64,000 nt of DNA from Streptomyces puniciscabiei (GCF_006715785.1 NZ_VFNX01000001.1:3300501-3364500); one strand, 5' to 3'. Positions 8,918 through 16,905 are shown, numbered from the stretch's first letter. The notes: generated from the letters alone by a model not told the origin. A program made the numbers and translations.

Positions 8918-8954
8918 GGGTAAGGCCCCTTTCTAGGTGTCGCGACAATGCCCG

Positions 8955-8982
8955 GCGGCCCCCTGTTCCAGCAGGGGGCCGC
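8955..8982. terminator. Strong hairpin
   Basis: Perfect 11-bp stem GCGGCCCCCTG / CAGGGGGCCGC with a 6-nt loop, upstream of the small membrane-protein gene. There is no T run; it may block read-through into the left end of the element. Confidence 0.55.
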
Positions 8983-9312
8983 AGTCATGCCGGGGGCAGA
9001 CTGCGGCCAAAGGCCTGTGGGAGCACCCCGGTGGGGCGCTGGAGCAATTGCCTCACCCCCGCGACCGGCGATGCAAGCAACGTGTCCTGCGCCACAGTTG
9101 CTCATTGGTACTCGAAAAAACGGGCGTGTCGGACACTTATTGACGCCTTAACCGACATTGCGGGCGCCCTGTTAGGGTCCGCTCACGTGCAGCGATGTGA
9201 GGTACGCCCCATTTGCCTGGCCGTTATCATGCATCGAATTAGTTGGACAAGCCCGCTTTTTCTGCACCTTGCGAGGATGTGGCGCAAGTCACCTTTTCGA
9301 TAGTCTTCCAGG
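8983..9312. other. Intergenic, AT-richer than its surroundings
   Basis: About 330 bases with no supported gene. A TTGACG hexamer lies at 9140-9145, but no -10 sits at a normal distance. Base composition is more AT-rich than in flanking genes, as is common at non-coding ends of integrated elements. Confidence 0.3.
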
Positions 9313-9507
9313 TCAGCGCACCTTAACCTCTGGCCAAAGGTGCCAGGGTGGGGTGAGATTCGCGCCCACCAGCTCCGGAGTGCTCAACGTGATTCCCGTC
9401 ACAGTCCTTGGTGCCTGGGTCTCATCGTCCAGGGCGTCCGTCCGTATCGGCTTGATCGGTTTGGGCTCGACCTCGTAGGTCACACGTCCCCCGGTCCTAC
9501 TGCCCAT
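9313..9507 (-). CDS. Small hypothetical protein divergent from the GntR gene
   Basis: 64-residue reading, MGSRTGGRVTYEVEPKPIKP at the start, ending PPWHLWPEVKVR. Composition is protein-like, rich in Thr, Pro, Val and Lys. The ATG at 9507 has GGGG close upstream; a GTG at 9483 is an alternative. No family is recognised. Its position head to head with the regulator suggests it shares that control region. Confidence is moderate because it is short and supported by composition only. Confidence 0.45.
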   Translation of the reverse strand: MGSRTGGRVTYEVEPKPIKPIRTDALDDETQAPRTVTGITLSTPELVGANLTPPWHLWPEVKVR

Positions 9508-9572
9508 CGCCCCTGGTGGGGAGAGTCCGTCGTGCTGCGGCAGCGATTCGTATCGCTCCCGTGGTGAGGTAC

Positions 9573-9615
9573 CTGGCACCTCTGTGCCAAGCTGGTATTC
9601 AGAACCACCCTAGGG
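9573..9615 (+). promoter_or_regulatory. Promoter and operator of the GntR gene
   Basis: CTGGCA (9573-9578), 17-bp spacer, TATTCA (9596-9601), followed by the palindrome CCCTAGGG at 9608-9615. The palindrome recurs twice downstream at 10433-10466, implying autoregulation by the GntR protein. Confidence 0.6.
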
Positions 9616-9629
9616 AAGTGAGGAGCTTG

Positions 9630-10367
9630 ATGGCGGAGACCGCCAGGGAGATCGCCGACGAGCTGCGGGAGCGCATTCGTTCAGGCGAGCTGCGTCCCGG
9701 CGCCCGACTCCCGGGTGAGCCGAAGCTGGTCAAGGACTACGGGGTGGCCAAGGAGACAGCCCGAAGGGCCTTGACGCTGTTGGTGACCGAAGGGCTCGCC
9801 GTGCGCCGGAAGGGCAGCGGTACGTACGTCCGGGAGTTCCAGCCGATTCGGCGCGTGGCGAACGAGAGGCTTTCCCAGGAGCGCTGGGGTGGAGGTCGTT
9901 CCATCTGGAGCGCTGACGTGGGCCAGCGCCACATGAGCGTGACCGAGCTGCGTGTGTACGAGGCGTCCGCCCCGGACGACGTGGCCCAGATCCTCGAATT
10001 GGAGGACGGTGCCGCCGTCATCATCCGTGATCGCCTCTTCGCCGTGGAGGGCGAGCCGGTGCAGGCCGCTGTCTCATACCTCCCTGCTGACCTCGTGCGG
10101 GAGTCGGCGATTGCGCAGGAGGACACCGGTCCGGGCGGCACATACGCCCGCCTCGCCGAGTTGGGGGCAAAGCCTGTCCGGTTCGTGGAGGAGCTGCGGG
10201 CGCGGATGCCGAGCCAGGATGAGTCCGAGCGTCTGCACCTGGCCGAAGGGACGCCGGTAGTCGAGATCTACCGCACCGCGCTCACGGAAGACGGCAAGCC
10301 GGTCGAGGTGAACAGGATGCTGCTGGATGCCGGCGTCTATGTCATGGAGTACCGCATCACGGGCTGA
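9630..10367 (+). CDS. GntR-family regulator (KorSA-like)
   Basis: 245 residues. The N-terminus (about 1-70) is a GntR winged helix: IADELRERIRSGELRPGARL and LVKDYGVAKETARRAL, ending in GSGTYV. Residues about 90-240 form a UTRA-type effector domain ending VNRMLLDAGVYVMEYRIT. In pSAM2, the KorSA protein of this family represses the replication activator gene (known). Start ATG at 9630 follows GAGGAG. Its likely operators, CCCTAGGG, lie at its own promoter and at the promoter of the downstream transfer operon, so it probably keeps the element silent. Confidence 0.9.
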   Translation: MAETAREIADELRERIRSGELRPGARLPGEPKLVKDYGVAKETARRALTLLVTEGLAVRRKGSGTYVREFQPIRRVANERLSQERWGGGRSIWSADVGQRHMSVTELRVYEASAPDDVAQILELEDGAAVIIRDRLFAVEGEPVQAAVSYLPADLVRESAIAQEDTGPGGTYARLAELGAKPVRFVEELRARMPSQDESERLHLAEGTPVVEIYRTALTEDGKPVEVNRMLLDAGVYVMEYRITG

Positions 10368-10390
10368 CCAGCACCACAGCAGACCCGGAG

Positions 10391-10417
10391 GGGCCCGCCA
10401 TCGGTGGGCCCTTTTTT
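10391..10417 (+). terminator. Terminator of the GntR gene
   Basis: Stem GGGCCCGCC / GGTGGGCCC with a 3-nt loop followed by six Ts, 24 bases after the stop. Confidence 0.88.
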
Positions 10418-10426
10418 CGTGCCCTG

Positions 10427-10466
10427 TTGACCTCCCTAGGGATGTCTGCCTAAATGTCCCTAGGGA
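10427..10466 (+). promoter_or_regulatory. Operator-flanked promoter of the transfer operon
   Basis: TTGACC (10427-10432), 18-bp spacer, TAAATG (10451-10456). One TCCCTAGGGA palindrome (10433-10442) starts in the spacer right after the -35 and a second (10457-10466) starts right after the -10, with centres 24 bp apart. This geometry would let a bound dimer pair close the promoter. Confidence 0.75.
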
Positions 10467-10935
10467 GGTTCGCCGCCCGGGGGCTCCGAAAGGGGCTTGT
10501 CCGGCGTGCGCGGATCCCTCAGGGGCCCGGGACAGAGCGGGCCGAGGGCGCCGGGGTCCTTGTCATTCACCCGAGGGCTTAGACCGAAAGGTCATGTCTC
10601 CATACGCCTGAAACGGGAGCGCGCTCCCGAAGGAGACCCACGAACTCACTGCTCAGCCACTCAAAGGAGCGGGCTGTGATGCGTCGACATACCTGGGGTG
10701 CTGCCGGTACGGACCGGTCGGCGGCATCCGCGCTTTTCCCTCGGTCCCTCTTCGGCTTCGCGGCGTCTGACGCTGCGGCCGGCTGCCTCTCCCGCCCGTG
10801 CGGGCCGCCATGCGCGGGGCCGGACGGGCGGGGGCGCGGGGAGCCGGATGTTCCGACTTCAACGGCGTGCGCCCCCGGTGCGGGAACACCGGGGGCGCGG
10901 TTCGGGCCGTTCCTATGCGAGAGGAACACGACCCA
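10467..10935. other. Long leader of the transfer operon
   Basis: No gene is supported in these 470 bases. A palindrome GGGAGCGCGCTCCC lies at 10615-10628. A perfect 12-bp hairpin GCGCCCCCGGTG / CACCGGGGGCGC (10869-10898, 6-nt loop) ends 37 bases before the first start codon and could act as an attenuator or mRNA stabiliser. Confidence 0.5.
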
Positions 10936-11205
10936 ATGGAGCACATCGTCACTGTTCAGGACGCTGTTACCGCGTTCGCCGACTTCATGGAGCCGACGGA
11001 TGCGGAGCTGGACGCGATCGAACAGGAGATGCCCGCGATCCTCGCGGACGTCGACCTGTTGGACGCGCAGATCATCACCCTGGACCGCACCCCGAGTGAG
11101 CTGGATGCCCGCCGGATCCGCCGGGCCCGCCGCCGGGTGCTGGCGGAGCGGGCGACGCTGGCGAACCGCACGGCCACGGCGAGCCTGCCGGGTGGCGCGG
11201 CATGA
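10936..11205 (+). CDS. DUF6284-like small protein, first gene of transfer operon
   Basis: 89 residues, mostly helical and strongly amphipathic: TDAELDAIEQEMPAILADVD then DARRIRRARRRVLAERATLA. From memory this matches the DUF6284 proteins that recur in Streptomyces integrative elements; function unknown. The ATG at 10936 follows a weak GAGAGGAAC leader. Its last codons overlap the start of the next gene (ATGA at 11202-11205), beginning a run of coupled genes that continues to 13206. An acidic-basic split suggests a partner-binding helix pair. Confidence 0.8.
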   Translation: MEHIVTVQDAVTAFADFMEPTDAELDAIEQEMPAILADVDLLDAQIITLDRTPSELDARRIRRARRRVLAERATLANRTATASLPGGAA

Positions 11206-11651
11206 ACCCCACCACCGGACAGAGCCTGATCGCCGCGCACGCCGAGGTGAAGGCGGAGATCGCGCGGACCGACAGCAAGACCAGTCTTCTGCTGGCGTTC
11301 GTCGGCGCGGTGTTGGCCGGTGCGTGGAGTGTCGGCCACGGCATGACGCTCACCCGCCCCGCCCTCATCGTCGGCGGCGTCGGCATGGGGCTGCTGCTGG
11401 TCGCGGCGGGGCTGCTGCTGCGGTCGGTCCGCCCGAACCTGGGCGGTGGGCACGGCTTCCCGCTGTGGGCCACCCTGACCCCCGATCAGATCACCGACGC
11501 CCTCTCTCAGGATCTGGCCGCCGACGTCGCGGGCCTGTCCCGTCTGGCCGTCGCCAAGTTCACCTGCCTGCGCCGCGCGGTCGACCTGACCCTTACCGGC
11601 GGTGCCCTGCTGGTCCTGGCCGCAGTGCTGGCGTTCGGGGGTGCGGCGTGA
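11202..11651 (+). CDS. Pycsar-effector-like two-helix membrane protein
   Basis: 149 residues. The N-terminus AHAEVKAEIARTDSKTSLLL is the amphipathic entry typical of PycTM/DUF5706 proteins, followed by hydrophobic segments at about 29-47 and 53-72. A soluble stretch (about 76-125) comes next, then a final hydrophobic segment at about 130-147. In Pycsar defence, PycTM proteins are effectors opened by cyclic CMP or UMP (known). No pyrimidine cyclase gene lies in this element, so a defence role is not shown; a membrane role in plasmid spread is equally possible. Coupled to both neighbours by 4-base overlaps. Confidence 0.75.
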   Translation: MNPTTGQSLIAAHAEVKAEIARTDSKTSLLLAFVGAVLAGAWSVGHGMTLTRPALIVGGVGMGLLLVAAGLLLRSVRPNLGGGHGFPLWATLTPDQITDALSQDLAADVAGLSRLAVAKFTCLRRAVDLTLTGGALLVLAAVLAFGGAA

Positions 11652-12847
11652 AGGCGAAGACCGCGCTGCCCGCCGTCGCGATGACGGCGGTGTCCATGGT
11701 TCTCACCCTGGCCGTGGTCGTGATGTGGCTCGGTCAGACAGTGCCATGGCTGGTCGCTCTGGTCGTCGGTCTCGGGATCGACGGCGGATGGCTGGCAACC
11801 CTCGCCTACGAACGCCGTCTCGCCGCGCAGGGCGACCACAGCAACGTCGTGACCGGAGTCGGCTGGTGCTTCGGGTCCATCGCGGCCGGCGTCCTGGTGG
11901 CGCACGCGCTGCTCACCCCGGACGGCTCCGCCGCCGCGTGGCTGGCCGTGGCCTGGCTCCCCGTCGCGGCTAAGGCGCTGTGGCTGGTGCACGGGCTGTG
12001 GGAGCGCACCGCGCTCACCCCGGCCGCGCTGGAGTCCATCCGGGGCATCCAGCAGGAGGCCCGAGATAGGGCGGCTGTCGACCGTGCCCGGCTGCGGGCA
12101 GAAGCCGTCACCGAGGAGACGAGGCTGACGGCGGTCACCGGTGCCGGTGCCCGCGTCGCCCGCGTCCAGGCCAAGACCGCCAAGACCCTCTCGGGGGCCT
12201 GGTCAGAACTGGAGCGGGCGCGGGCCAGTGAGGACACCGGCCTGGCCCTGGCCAGCGTGGCGGGCCGTCCCGCACCGGGTGCCGCGCCCTGCTGGGAGCT
12301 CCCGGTGTGGGGCCCGATCGAACCGGTAGCCGTACCGTCGGTCCCCTCGATCGACCCGGCCGACAACGATTCCACAAATGCGAAGAAATCGAACCAGACC
12401 GAGAGGATTCGGTCTAGGGCTGAGCTGCTGGAATCGACCCCGCTCGCGGTGACGCTGACCCGGCTTGCGGTCCCCGATCCGGTCCCGGCCGACGCGGGCA
12501 AGGCGAGTCTTCCGCTCAAGCCCGTTCCGGCCCTGACCGCCTCCACCGGATCGACCCCGCCGGGGTCGACTCGATCGGGGCGTCCGGTGGCGGCCGAGTC
12601 GACCGGTCCGACCGGGCGGGTCACGTTCCGGGTGCCGGAGTCGGCGAAGACCCCGCGTGTGAAGCGCACCCCGGAACAGCTCCTTAACGAGGCGCGGGCC
12701 CTGACGGCCGGCTGGCCGCAGTCCCACATCACCGGGGAGCGGATCCGCCGGGAACTGCACGTCTCCCCGGCCAACGCCCGAACGCTGCGGGATGCGCTGC
12801 TCGCCGAGCGCGCGGCGGGTGGTGACGGCGGGGCGGTCGCCTCGTGA
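11648..12847 (+). CDS. SpdB-like spread protein
   Basis: 399 residues. The N-terminus has about four hydrophobic segments (about 7-27, 33-50, 70-90, 98-115), including MVLTLAVVVMWLGQTVPW and IDGGWLATLAYERR. The middle is a charged helix (about 125-200). The C-terminus is Pro/Ser/Thr-rich and ends in a small helical domain, EQLLNEARALTAGW...GERIRRELHVSPANARTLRDAL, which resembles a winged helix. In Streptomyces plasmids Spd proteins help the plasmid spread through septa of the recipient mycelium (known). Starts with a GTG overlapping the previous stop. Confidence 0.8.
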   Translation: MKAKTALPAVAMTAVSMVLTLAVVVMWLGQTVPWLVALVVGLGIDGGWLATLAYERRLAAQGDHSNVVTGVGWCFGSIAAGVLVAHALLTPDGSAAAWLAVAWLPVAAKALWLVHGLWERTALTPAALESIRGIQQEARDRAAVDRARLRAEAVTEETRLTAVTGAGARVARVQAKTAKTLSGAWSELERARASEDTGLALASVAGRPAPGAAPCWELPVWGPIEPVAVPSVPSIDPADNDSTNAKKSNQTERIRSRAELLESTPLAVTLTRLAVPDPVPADAGKASLPLKPVPALTASTGSTPPGSTRSGRPVAAESTGPTGRVTFRVPESAKTPRVKRTPEQLLNEARALTAGWPQSHITGERIRRELHVSPANARTLRDALLAERAAGGDGGAVAS

Positions 12848-13206
12848 GCGTCCGGTTCTGGGATCCCGACGGCGAGAAGTTCGGCATCCCCACCTACCCC
12901 CTGCACCTGGCCCCGGACGGGTTGGCCACGCGTCGGCAACTGCGGGCGCGTGGTCTTAGGCCGGGCGGTCAGGAGGTGGCGGCGCAGTTGATGTGGCGCT
13001 ACTCGCGCGGTATCGCCGTCGCCTATCTCTACCGCCTGGACCTGGCCAAGCCCGTGAGGCCGATGACCCCGGCCCGCTGGCGGGCGCACGAAGCGATGAT
13101 GCGCCCCCGCCGGATCTGCACCGCGTGTGGCAAGGACGTCGGTTACGTCGTGCGCACCTCCACCGGCCTGTGCGAGCCGTGTGACCCCACCCTCATGACC
13201 GCCTGA
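12844..13206 (+). CDS. RRQRL-motif zinc-binding protein
   Basis: 120 residues. Near the N-terminus is TRRQLRARGLRPGGQ, the motif by which this AICE family is named; the C-terminus has two CxxC pairs, CTACGKDV and CEPCDPT, that would form a zinc ribbon. In between lies QLMWRYSRGIAVAYLYRLDLA. It begins with a GTG overlapping the spdB-like stop. Known only as a conserved companion of transfer genes in actinobacterial elements; binding of DNA or a partner through the ribbon is inference. Confidence 0.8.
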   Translation: MSVRFWDPDGEKFGIPTYPLHLAPDGLATRRQLRARGLRPGGQEVAAQLMWRYSRGIAVAYLYRLDLAKPVRPMTPARWRAHEAMMRPRRICTACGKDVGYVVRTSTGLCEPCDPTLMTA

Positions 13207-13219
13207 GCAAAGGACTGAT

Positions 13220-13537
13220 ATGGGCAAGCCTGACACCCGTCGCCTGGACAAGGCGATACAGCAGACCGAACGCATGCTTCAGGCCGTGCGTAATCAGGAG
13301 ATGTGGCCGCTGGAGGGGCACGAGCGGCGCGCGATCCTGCGGGCCGTGGCCGGTGGCGCCTACAGCCTGCACCGGGGCAACGGCACCGCCCGCGCGGACA
13401 ACAGGATCGACACCGTGTGGAGTTCGGCGGAGACCCGGCTTGTCACGGAGATCGCCGCGCTGAAGACCGAGCGGCAGCGCGTCGTGACCGAGCACGCGCA
13501 GGCCAAGGCCGCGAAGAAGTCCTCGGGGTGGTGGTGA
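13220..13537 (+). CDS. Hypothetical AICE protein, basic coiled coil
   Basis: 105 residues, unknown function. Mostly helical: DTRRLDKAIQQTERMLQAVR at the start, and a long basic-acidic helix, ETRLVTEIAALKTERQRVVT, near the end, finishing KKSSGWW. AAGGA lies 6 nt before the ATG. It follows the zinc-ribbon gene by 13 bases and is itself followed within 3 bases by the next small gene, so it belongs to the same operon. No family name can be given. Confidence 0.7.
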   Translation: MGKPDTRRLDKAIQQTERMLQAVRNQEMWPLEGHERRAILRAVAGGAYSLHRGNGTARADNRIDTVWSSAETRLVTEIAALKTERQRVVTEHAQAKAAKKSSGWW

Positions 13538-13539
13538 CC

Positions 13540-13710
13540 ATGACCGCGCAGCAGACGCCTCCGGGTCAGTGCCCGCAGTGCTGGCAGCACGCCTACGACC
13601 GGCGCATCCACCGCAAGCTGGGGCCCCGCGAGGACTGCTCGCAGTGCGTGGACCACATGGTCAACGGCTGCCCGTACATCGTGCCGAAGAAGGAATCCCG
13701 CTGGTGGTGA
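13540..13710 (+). CDS. Small cysteine-rich protein (pRL2-8-like)
   Basis: 56 residues with three cysteine clusters: CPQCWQHAYDRR, DCSQCVDHMV and NGCPYIV. Histidines lie among them, so one or two zinc sites are likely. From memory it resembles small proteins named after ORF 8 of plasmid pRL2, found in many AICEs; no function is known. The ATG at 13540 is 2 bases after the previous stop; a GTG at 13534 overlapping that stop is possible. Its own stop overlaps the next GTG. Confidence 0.7.
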   Translation: MTAQQTPPGQCPQCWQHAYDRRIHRKLGPREDCSQCVDHMVNGCPYIVPKKESRWW

Positions 13711-14006
13711 CCCGTCGCTGCCCCGCCGCGCACCCGGACGACCCCACCGCCTGTGTCGGCCCGGCCGTGGTAACCGTGGTGGACGCCACCGACGTCGGCG
13801 CCGACGGGTGCGAGCACCACGCCGCCCGGCTGCTGGCCAGTCTGTACGGGGGCCGCGTCTACCCGCTGCCCGACGCCCCGCCCGGCGCCGCCATCCGCGT
13901 CTTCAAGGCCGCCAACGGCATCCGCCCGTTCTGCTGGGTCGACGGCCCGCGCACCGAGCCGTCCCAGCTCAGCCACGCCGAGAACCGCGCCCGCAACAGT
14001 CGCTGA
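13707..14006 (+). CDS. Hypothetical AICE protein
   Basis: 99 residues, unknown function. It starts VTRRCPAAHPDDPTACVGPA and contains DGCEHHAARLLASLYGGRVY and a C-terminal FKAANGIRPFCWVDGP. Scattered Cys and His could bind metal, but no standard motif is visible. It starts with a GTG overlapping the previous stop, so it is in the same operon. An 87-base gap follows before the translocase gene, holding the palindrome CCCCCACTTGGGGG at 14060-14073. Confidence 0.65.
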   Translation: MTRRCPAAHPDDPTACVGPAVVTVVDATDVGADGCEHHAARLLASLYGGRVYPLPDAPPGAAIRVFKAANGIRPFCWVDGPRTEPSQLSHAENRARNSR

Positions 14007-14093
14007 TCCCGCGTAACGCCCCGCCCGCGCCGTCGGGCGGGGTACCCCTCGACTTCCCGCCCCCACTTGGGGGCAGTTCAGGAGACCTCTGCC

Positions 14094-16238
14094 ATGGGCG
14101 ACACCGTCGTTCACCTCTACAAGACCCCCGACCCCGACGACTCCGGAGGCTCCGTGGCCGGTGAGGGGTCGACTCTGACTCTCGTCACCGACCCACCGGC
14201 CGAACCGGCGGCACCGGTGCTGCCGTTGTGGGTCCGCTCCAGCCGCGCCATCAAGACCGCCGTCACCCACGAGACGACCCGGACCGCCGCCCGCGCCATG
14301 GCCCGCCACAGCCTGTACGTGGCCGGCGGCGCGCGGATCGTGGCCCGCCGTACCTGGGACGGCCGTACCGCCGCCCGGTACGAGCGGATGATCCGGGCGG
14401 CGGAGGCCGCGGGCAACCACGAGGCGGCTGCCGAGTGGGAAGAGCGCGGGCAGCGCTACCGCGAGGCACGCCACCGCCGCCGCATGGACCTGCTGCACTC
14501 CCCGCTGGACGCCGCCAAGGGCGCGGCCGTCAGCGCCGGTATGGGCATCGGCGGCTTGGTGCTGCTCGGTATCGCGATGGCGGTAGCGACCAAGGACCCG
14601 ACCGAGGTCGTCACGCCGCTCATGGCGGTCATCAAGTTCATCAACCTGATGATCACGATCGTGCGAGTGGTGTGGGGGCCCGCGATCACGATCGGCCCGT
14701 TCCTCGTCCTGCTGGCGCTGTGGTCGGTCGGTGCCCACCAGCACGCCGCCCCGCAGTGGGCCCTGCCCGCCACCATCCGCAACGGCGAGGGCGAGCCGAT
14801 CACCCCGTCCATCGTGGTCAAGGCCCTGCGTGACCTCGGGGTTCCCGCGCTGCGCAAGGCCATCACGGAAATGGGCGACGCCGGCGCGTCGATGCTGTCC
14901 CCGATCGTGATCGCCGGATGCGGCGTCGAGGTCGACGTCACCTTGCCCTCCGGGGTGTCCACGAACGAGGTGCAGCAGCGGCGCCGCAAGCTCGCCGAGA
15001 ACCTCTCCCGGCATGAGCACGAGGTGTTCATCACCATCCCGCAGGCGGCGCGCACGGTGCGGCTATGGATCGCCGATTCCGGCGCGCTGGATGAGCCGAT
15101 CGGCCCGTCCCCGCTGGTCACCGACGCCACCCTGACCGCCAACTACAAGACCGGCAAGGCCCCCTGGGGTGAGGATCTGCGCGGGGATGCCGCCGCGCTG
15201 AGCCTGTACCAGCGGCATCTGCTGGTCACGGGTCTGTCCAACCAGGGCAAGACCGCCGCGCTGCGCGCGCTCGCCCTGTGGGCGGCTCTGGACCGAACAG
15301 TGGAATTCCGGATCGCCGACCTCAAGGGCGCAGGCGACTGGGCCATGTTCGACGGCCTGGCAACCGTGCTCATCCAGGGTCCGGCCGATGAGCAGGTCAT
15401 CGAGGCCACCGAGATGGTTGAGGGCCTGGTGGAGGAGATGAACCGTCGGATCGAGGTCCGCCGCTCCAACCCCGGCGCGGTGTTCGAACCGCTCATCGGC
15501 ATCGTGGACGAAGCACAGGTGGCGTTCATGTGCCCGGCCGTGGACGAGGACAAGCGGCCCTACGGCGGATCCAAGGCCACCAGCCGGTACTTCATGGCCG
15601 TCCGCAAGGTCCACAACCAGGGCCGCGTGGTCGACGTGCTGATGTGGGAGGGCACCCAGGACCCCACCGACCAGAACCTTCCCAAGCTCGTGCGCGAGGG
15701 CGCCCACACCCGCGCCTCCCTCGCCCTGGGTACCGAGTCTCAGTCCCGCATGGCACTCGGGGACAAGGCCGTCGACGGCGGCGCCGCCCCGCACCTGCTG
15801 CGTCAGGGCCTGGACAAGGGAACCCTGGTCGTCGCCTCCGACGGCATCGAGATCCCCAAGGGCCAGTCGTCCATCACCGTGCGCACGCACTTCATCGACG
15901 ACGAGGGCGCCACCGCCATCACCGACCGGGCCAAGGCCCTGCGTACCGGCGTCGTCACCCTGCACGCCATCGAGCGCGACAAGGAGCGGGACCCGCTCGC
16001 CGACATCGCGGCCGTGGTCGGCACCGATGCCCGCGTGCGCACGCAGGAGGTCATCACCCGGCTCGCCGGCCTCAACCCGGAGGCGTACGGCGGCTGGTCG
16101 TTCCTCGACCTCAAGCGCGTCATGGACGGCACCGGGGCCGAGCCCTACAAGTCCGACGGCGTGATGGTCATCAGCCGTGACCGCCTCGCCCACGCCCTCG
16201 CCGACCGCGACGACACCGGTTCCGCTTCCGCTTCCTGA
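14094..16238 (+). CDS. FtsK/SpoIIIE-like DNA translocase for conjugal transfer (Tra)
   Basis: 714 residues. An N-terminal cytosolic stretch is followed by two or three membrane segments (about 150-215: GMGIGGLVLLGIAMAVA, VVWGPAITIGPFLVLLALW). The ATPase domain has Walker A GLSNQGKT at 380-387 and Walker B IGIVDEAQ with Asp472-Glu473. In Streptomyces a single TraB/TraSA protein of this family moves unprocessed double-stranded DNA between mycelia (known). ATG at 14094 with GGAG 9 nt upstream. The last 70 residues (VRTQEVITRLAGLNPEAYGG) look like a gamma-type winged helix for recognising short DNA repeats; see the CAGGGAG cluster just downstream. Confidence 0.93.
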   Translation: MGDTVVHLYKTPDPDDSGGSVAGEGSTLTLVTDPPAEPAAPVLPLWVRSSRAIKTAVTHETTRTAARAMARHSLYVAGGARIVARRTWDGRTAARYERMIRAAEAAGNHEAAAEWEERGQRYREARHRRRMDLLHSPLDAAKGAAVSAGMGIGGLVLLGIAMAVATKDPTEVVTPLMAVIKFINLMITIVRVVWGPAITIGPFLVLLALWSVGAHQHAAPQWALPATIRNGEGEPITPSIVVKALRDLGVPALRKAITEMGDAGASMLSPIVIAGCGVEVDVTLPSGVSTNEVQQRRRKLAENLSRHEHEVFITIPQAARTVRLWIADSGALDEPIGPSPLVTDATLTANYKTGKAPWGEDLRGDAAALSLYQRHLLVTGLSNQGKTAALRALALWAALDRTVEFRIADLKGAGDWAMFDGLATVLIQGPADEQVIEATEMVEGLVEEMNRRIEVRRSNPGAVFEPLIGIVDEAQVAFMCPAVDEDKRPYGGSKATSRYFMAVRKVHNQGRVVDVLMWEGTQDPTDQNLPKLVREGAHTRASLALGTESQSRMALGDKAVDGGAAPHLLRQGLDKGTLVVASDGIEIPKGQSSITVRTHFIDDEGATAITDRAKALRTGVVTLHAIERDKERDPLADIAAVVGTDARVRTQEVITRLAGLNPEAYGGWSFLDLKRVMDGTGAEPYKSDGVMVISRDRLAHALADRDDTGSASAS

Positions 16239-16241
16239 CGG

Positions 16242-16352
16242 CAGGGAGGCGACCCCCGCCGGTCAGGGAGGCAGGGAGAACTCCCTGAAGCCCTCCCTGA
16301 CCCGCCTCCCTGGCCCTGACCAGCACAAATGATCGTCCAGGGAGTCAGGGAT
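16242..16352. repeat. CAGGGAG repeat cluster, candidate transfer locus (clt)
   Basis: Seven exact copies of CAGGGAG in 103 bp: forward at 16242, 16264, 16272 and 16338, and reverse (CTCCCTG) at 16281, 16293 and 16306, plus a near copy at 16346. It begins 4 bases after the translocase stop. Streptomyces TraB proteins recognise clustered 8-bp repeats near their own gene (known for pSVH1), so this is a candidate clt. Confidence 0.65.
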
Positions 16353-16443
16353 TCCTCCAGCTCAGAGGCCCGAAAACCCCTCCACACGGCATCCCGAAGG
16401 GGGTGCCTCAGCTTCCCTCACTCAGTACCGGAAGGGATTCCGC

Positions 16444-16905
16444 ATGCACCCCGACCGCACCGACAACGCGCCCGCCGTACGAGCCCAGGAAGTCCACCAG
16501 CCCACCCCCCTCGTGGCCCCGTACACGGCGCCCCTGTCCGCCGTCCAGCCGCACACGGTGCCGACGGTCGCGAGCGTCGTCCTGGCGGACGGCCGTGTCG
16601 TCACCGGCTACGCCATCGAGCCGGTCAAGCCGGAACCGGTCACCGCCAAGCCGGTCGTCGCCCGCGCGGCGGTGAACGTTGCCCTCGGGGGTGTCGGGTT
16701 CCTCGCCCTGTGCGGCGGACTGCTGCTGCTCACCACGTTCATCACCGCCCTGACTGCCCTCATCACCCAGCTCATCACCCTCGCTGCCGTCATCTTCGGC
16801 GGATGGATCGCTGCGCAGATCTTCAGCGGCCGCGGCCACGGCGAGGGCGGGACGACGGTGAACATCCGCAAGGCCGTCATCAAGCGCAACCGTTTCTACA
16901 GCTGA
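16444..16905 (+). CDS. Hypothetical membrane protein after the translocase
   Basis: 153 residues, unknown family. The first 75 residues are Pro/Val-rich (VQPHTVPTVASVVLADGRVV, then GYAIEPVKPEPV). Two hydrophobic segments follow: VALGGVGFLALCGGLLLLTT (about 80-99) and ITQLITLAAVIFGGWIAAQI (about 107-126). The tail is short and basic (KAVIKRNRFYS). GGAAGGG lies 8 nt before the ATG. It is placed like the small spread (Spd) genes of Streptomyces plasmids, so a role in transfer is plausible. It converges on the HNH gene with a 10-base overlap of their 3' ends. Confidence 0.7.
   Translation: MHPDRTDNAPAVRAQEVHQPTPLVAPYTAPLSAVQPHTVPTVASVVLADGRVVTGYAIEPVKPEPVTAKPVVARAAVNVALGGVGFLALCGGLLLLTTFITALTALITQLITLAAVIFGGWIAAQIFSGRGHGEGGTTVNIRKAVIKRNRFYS

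Noticed and set aside
10676..11647. In-frame upstream extension of the spdB-like gene
   Set aside because: The extension has low-quality Arg/Pro/Ser-rich sequence and overlaps two better-supported coupled genes; the GTG at 11648 fits the operon pattern.
11202..11651. Complete Pycsar defence system
   Set aside because: No cyclase gene of the required type lies next to the effector-like gene or elsewhere in the element.
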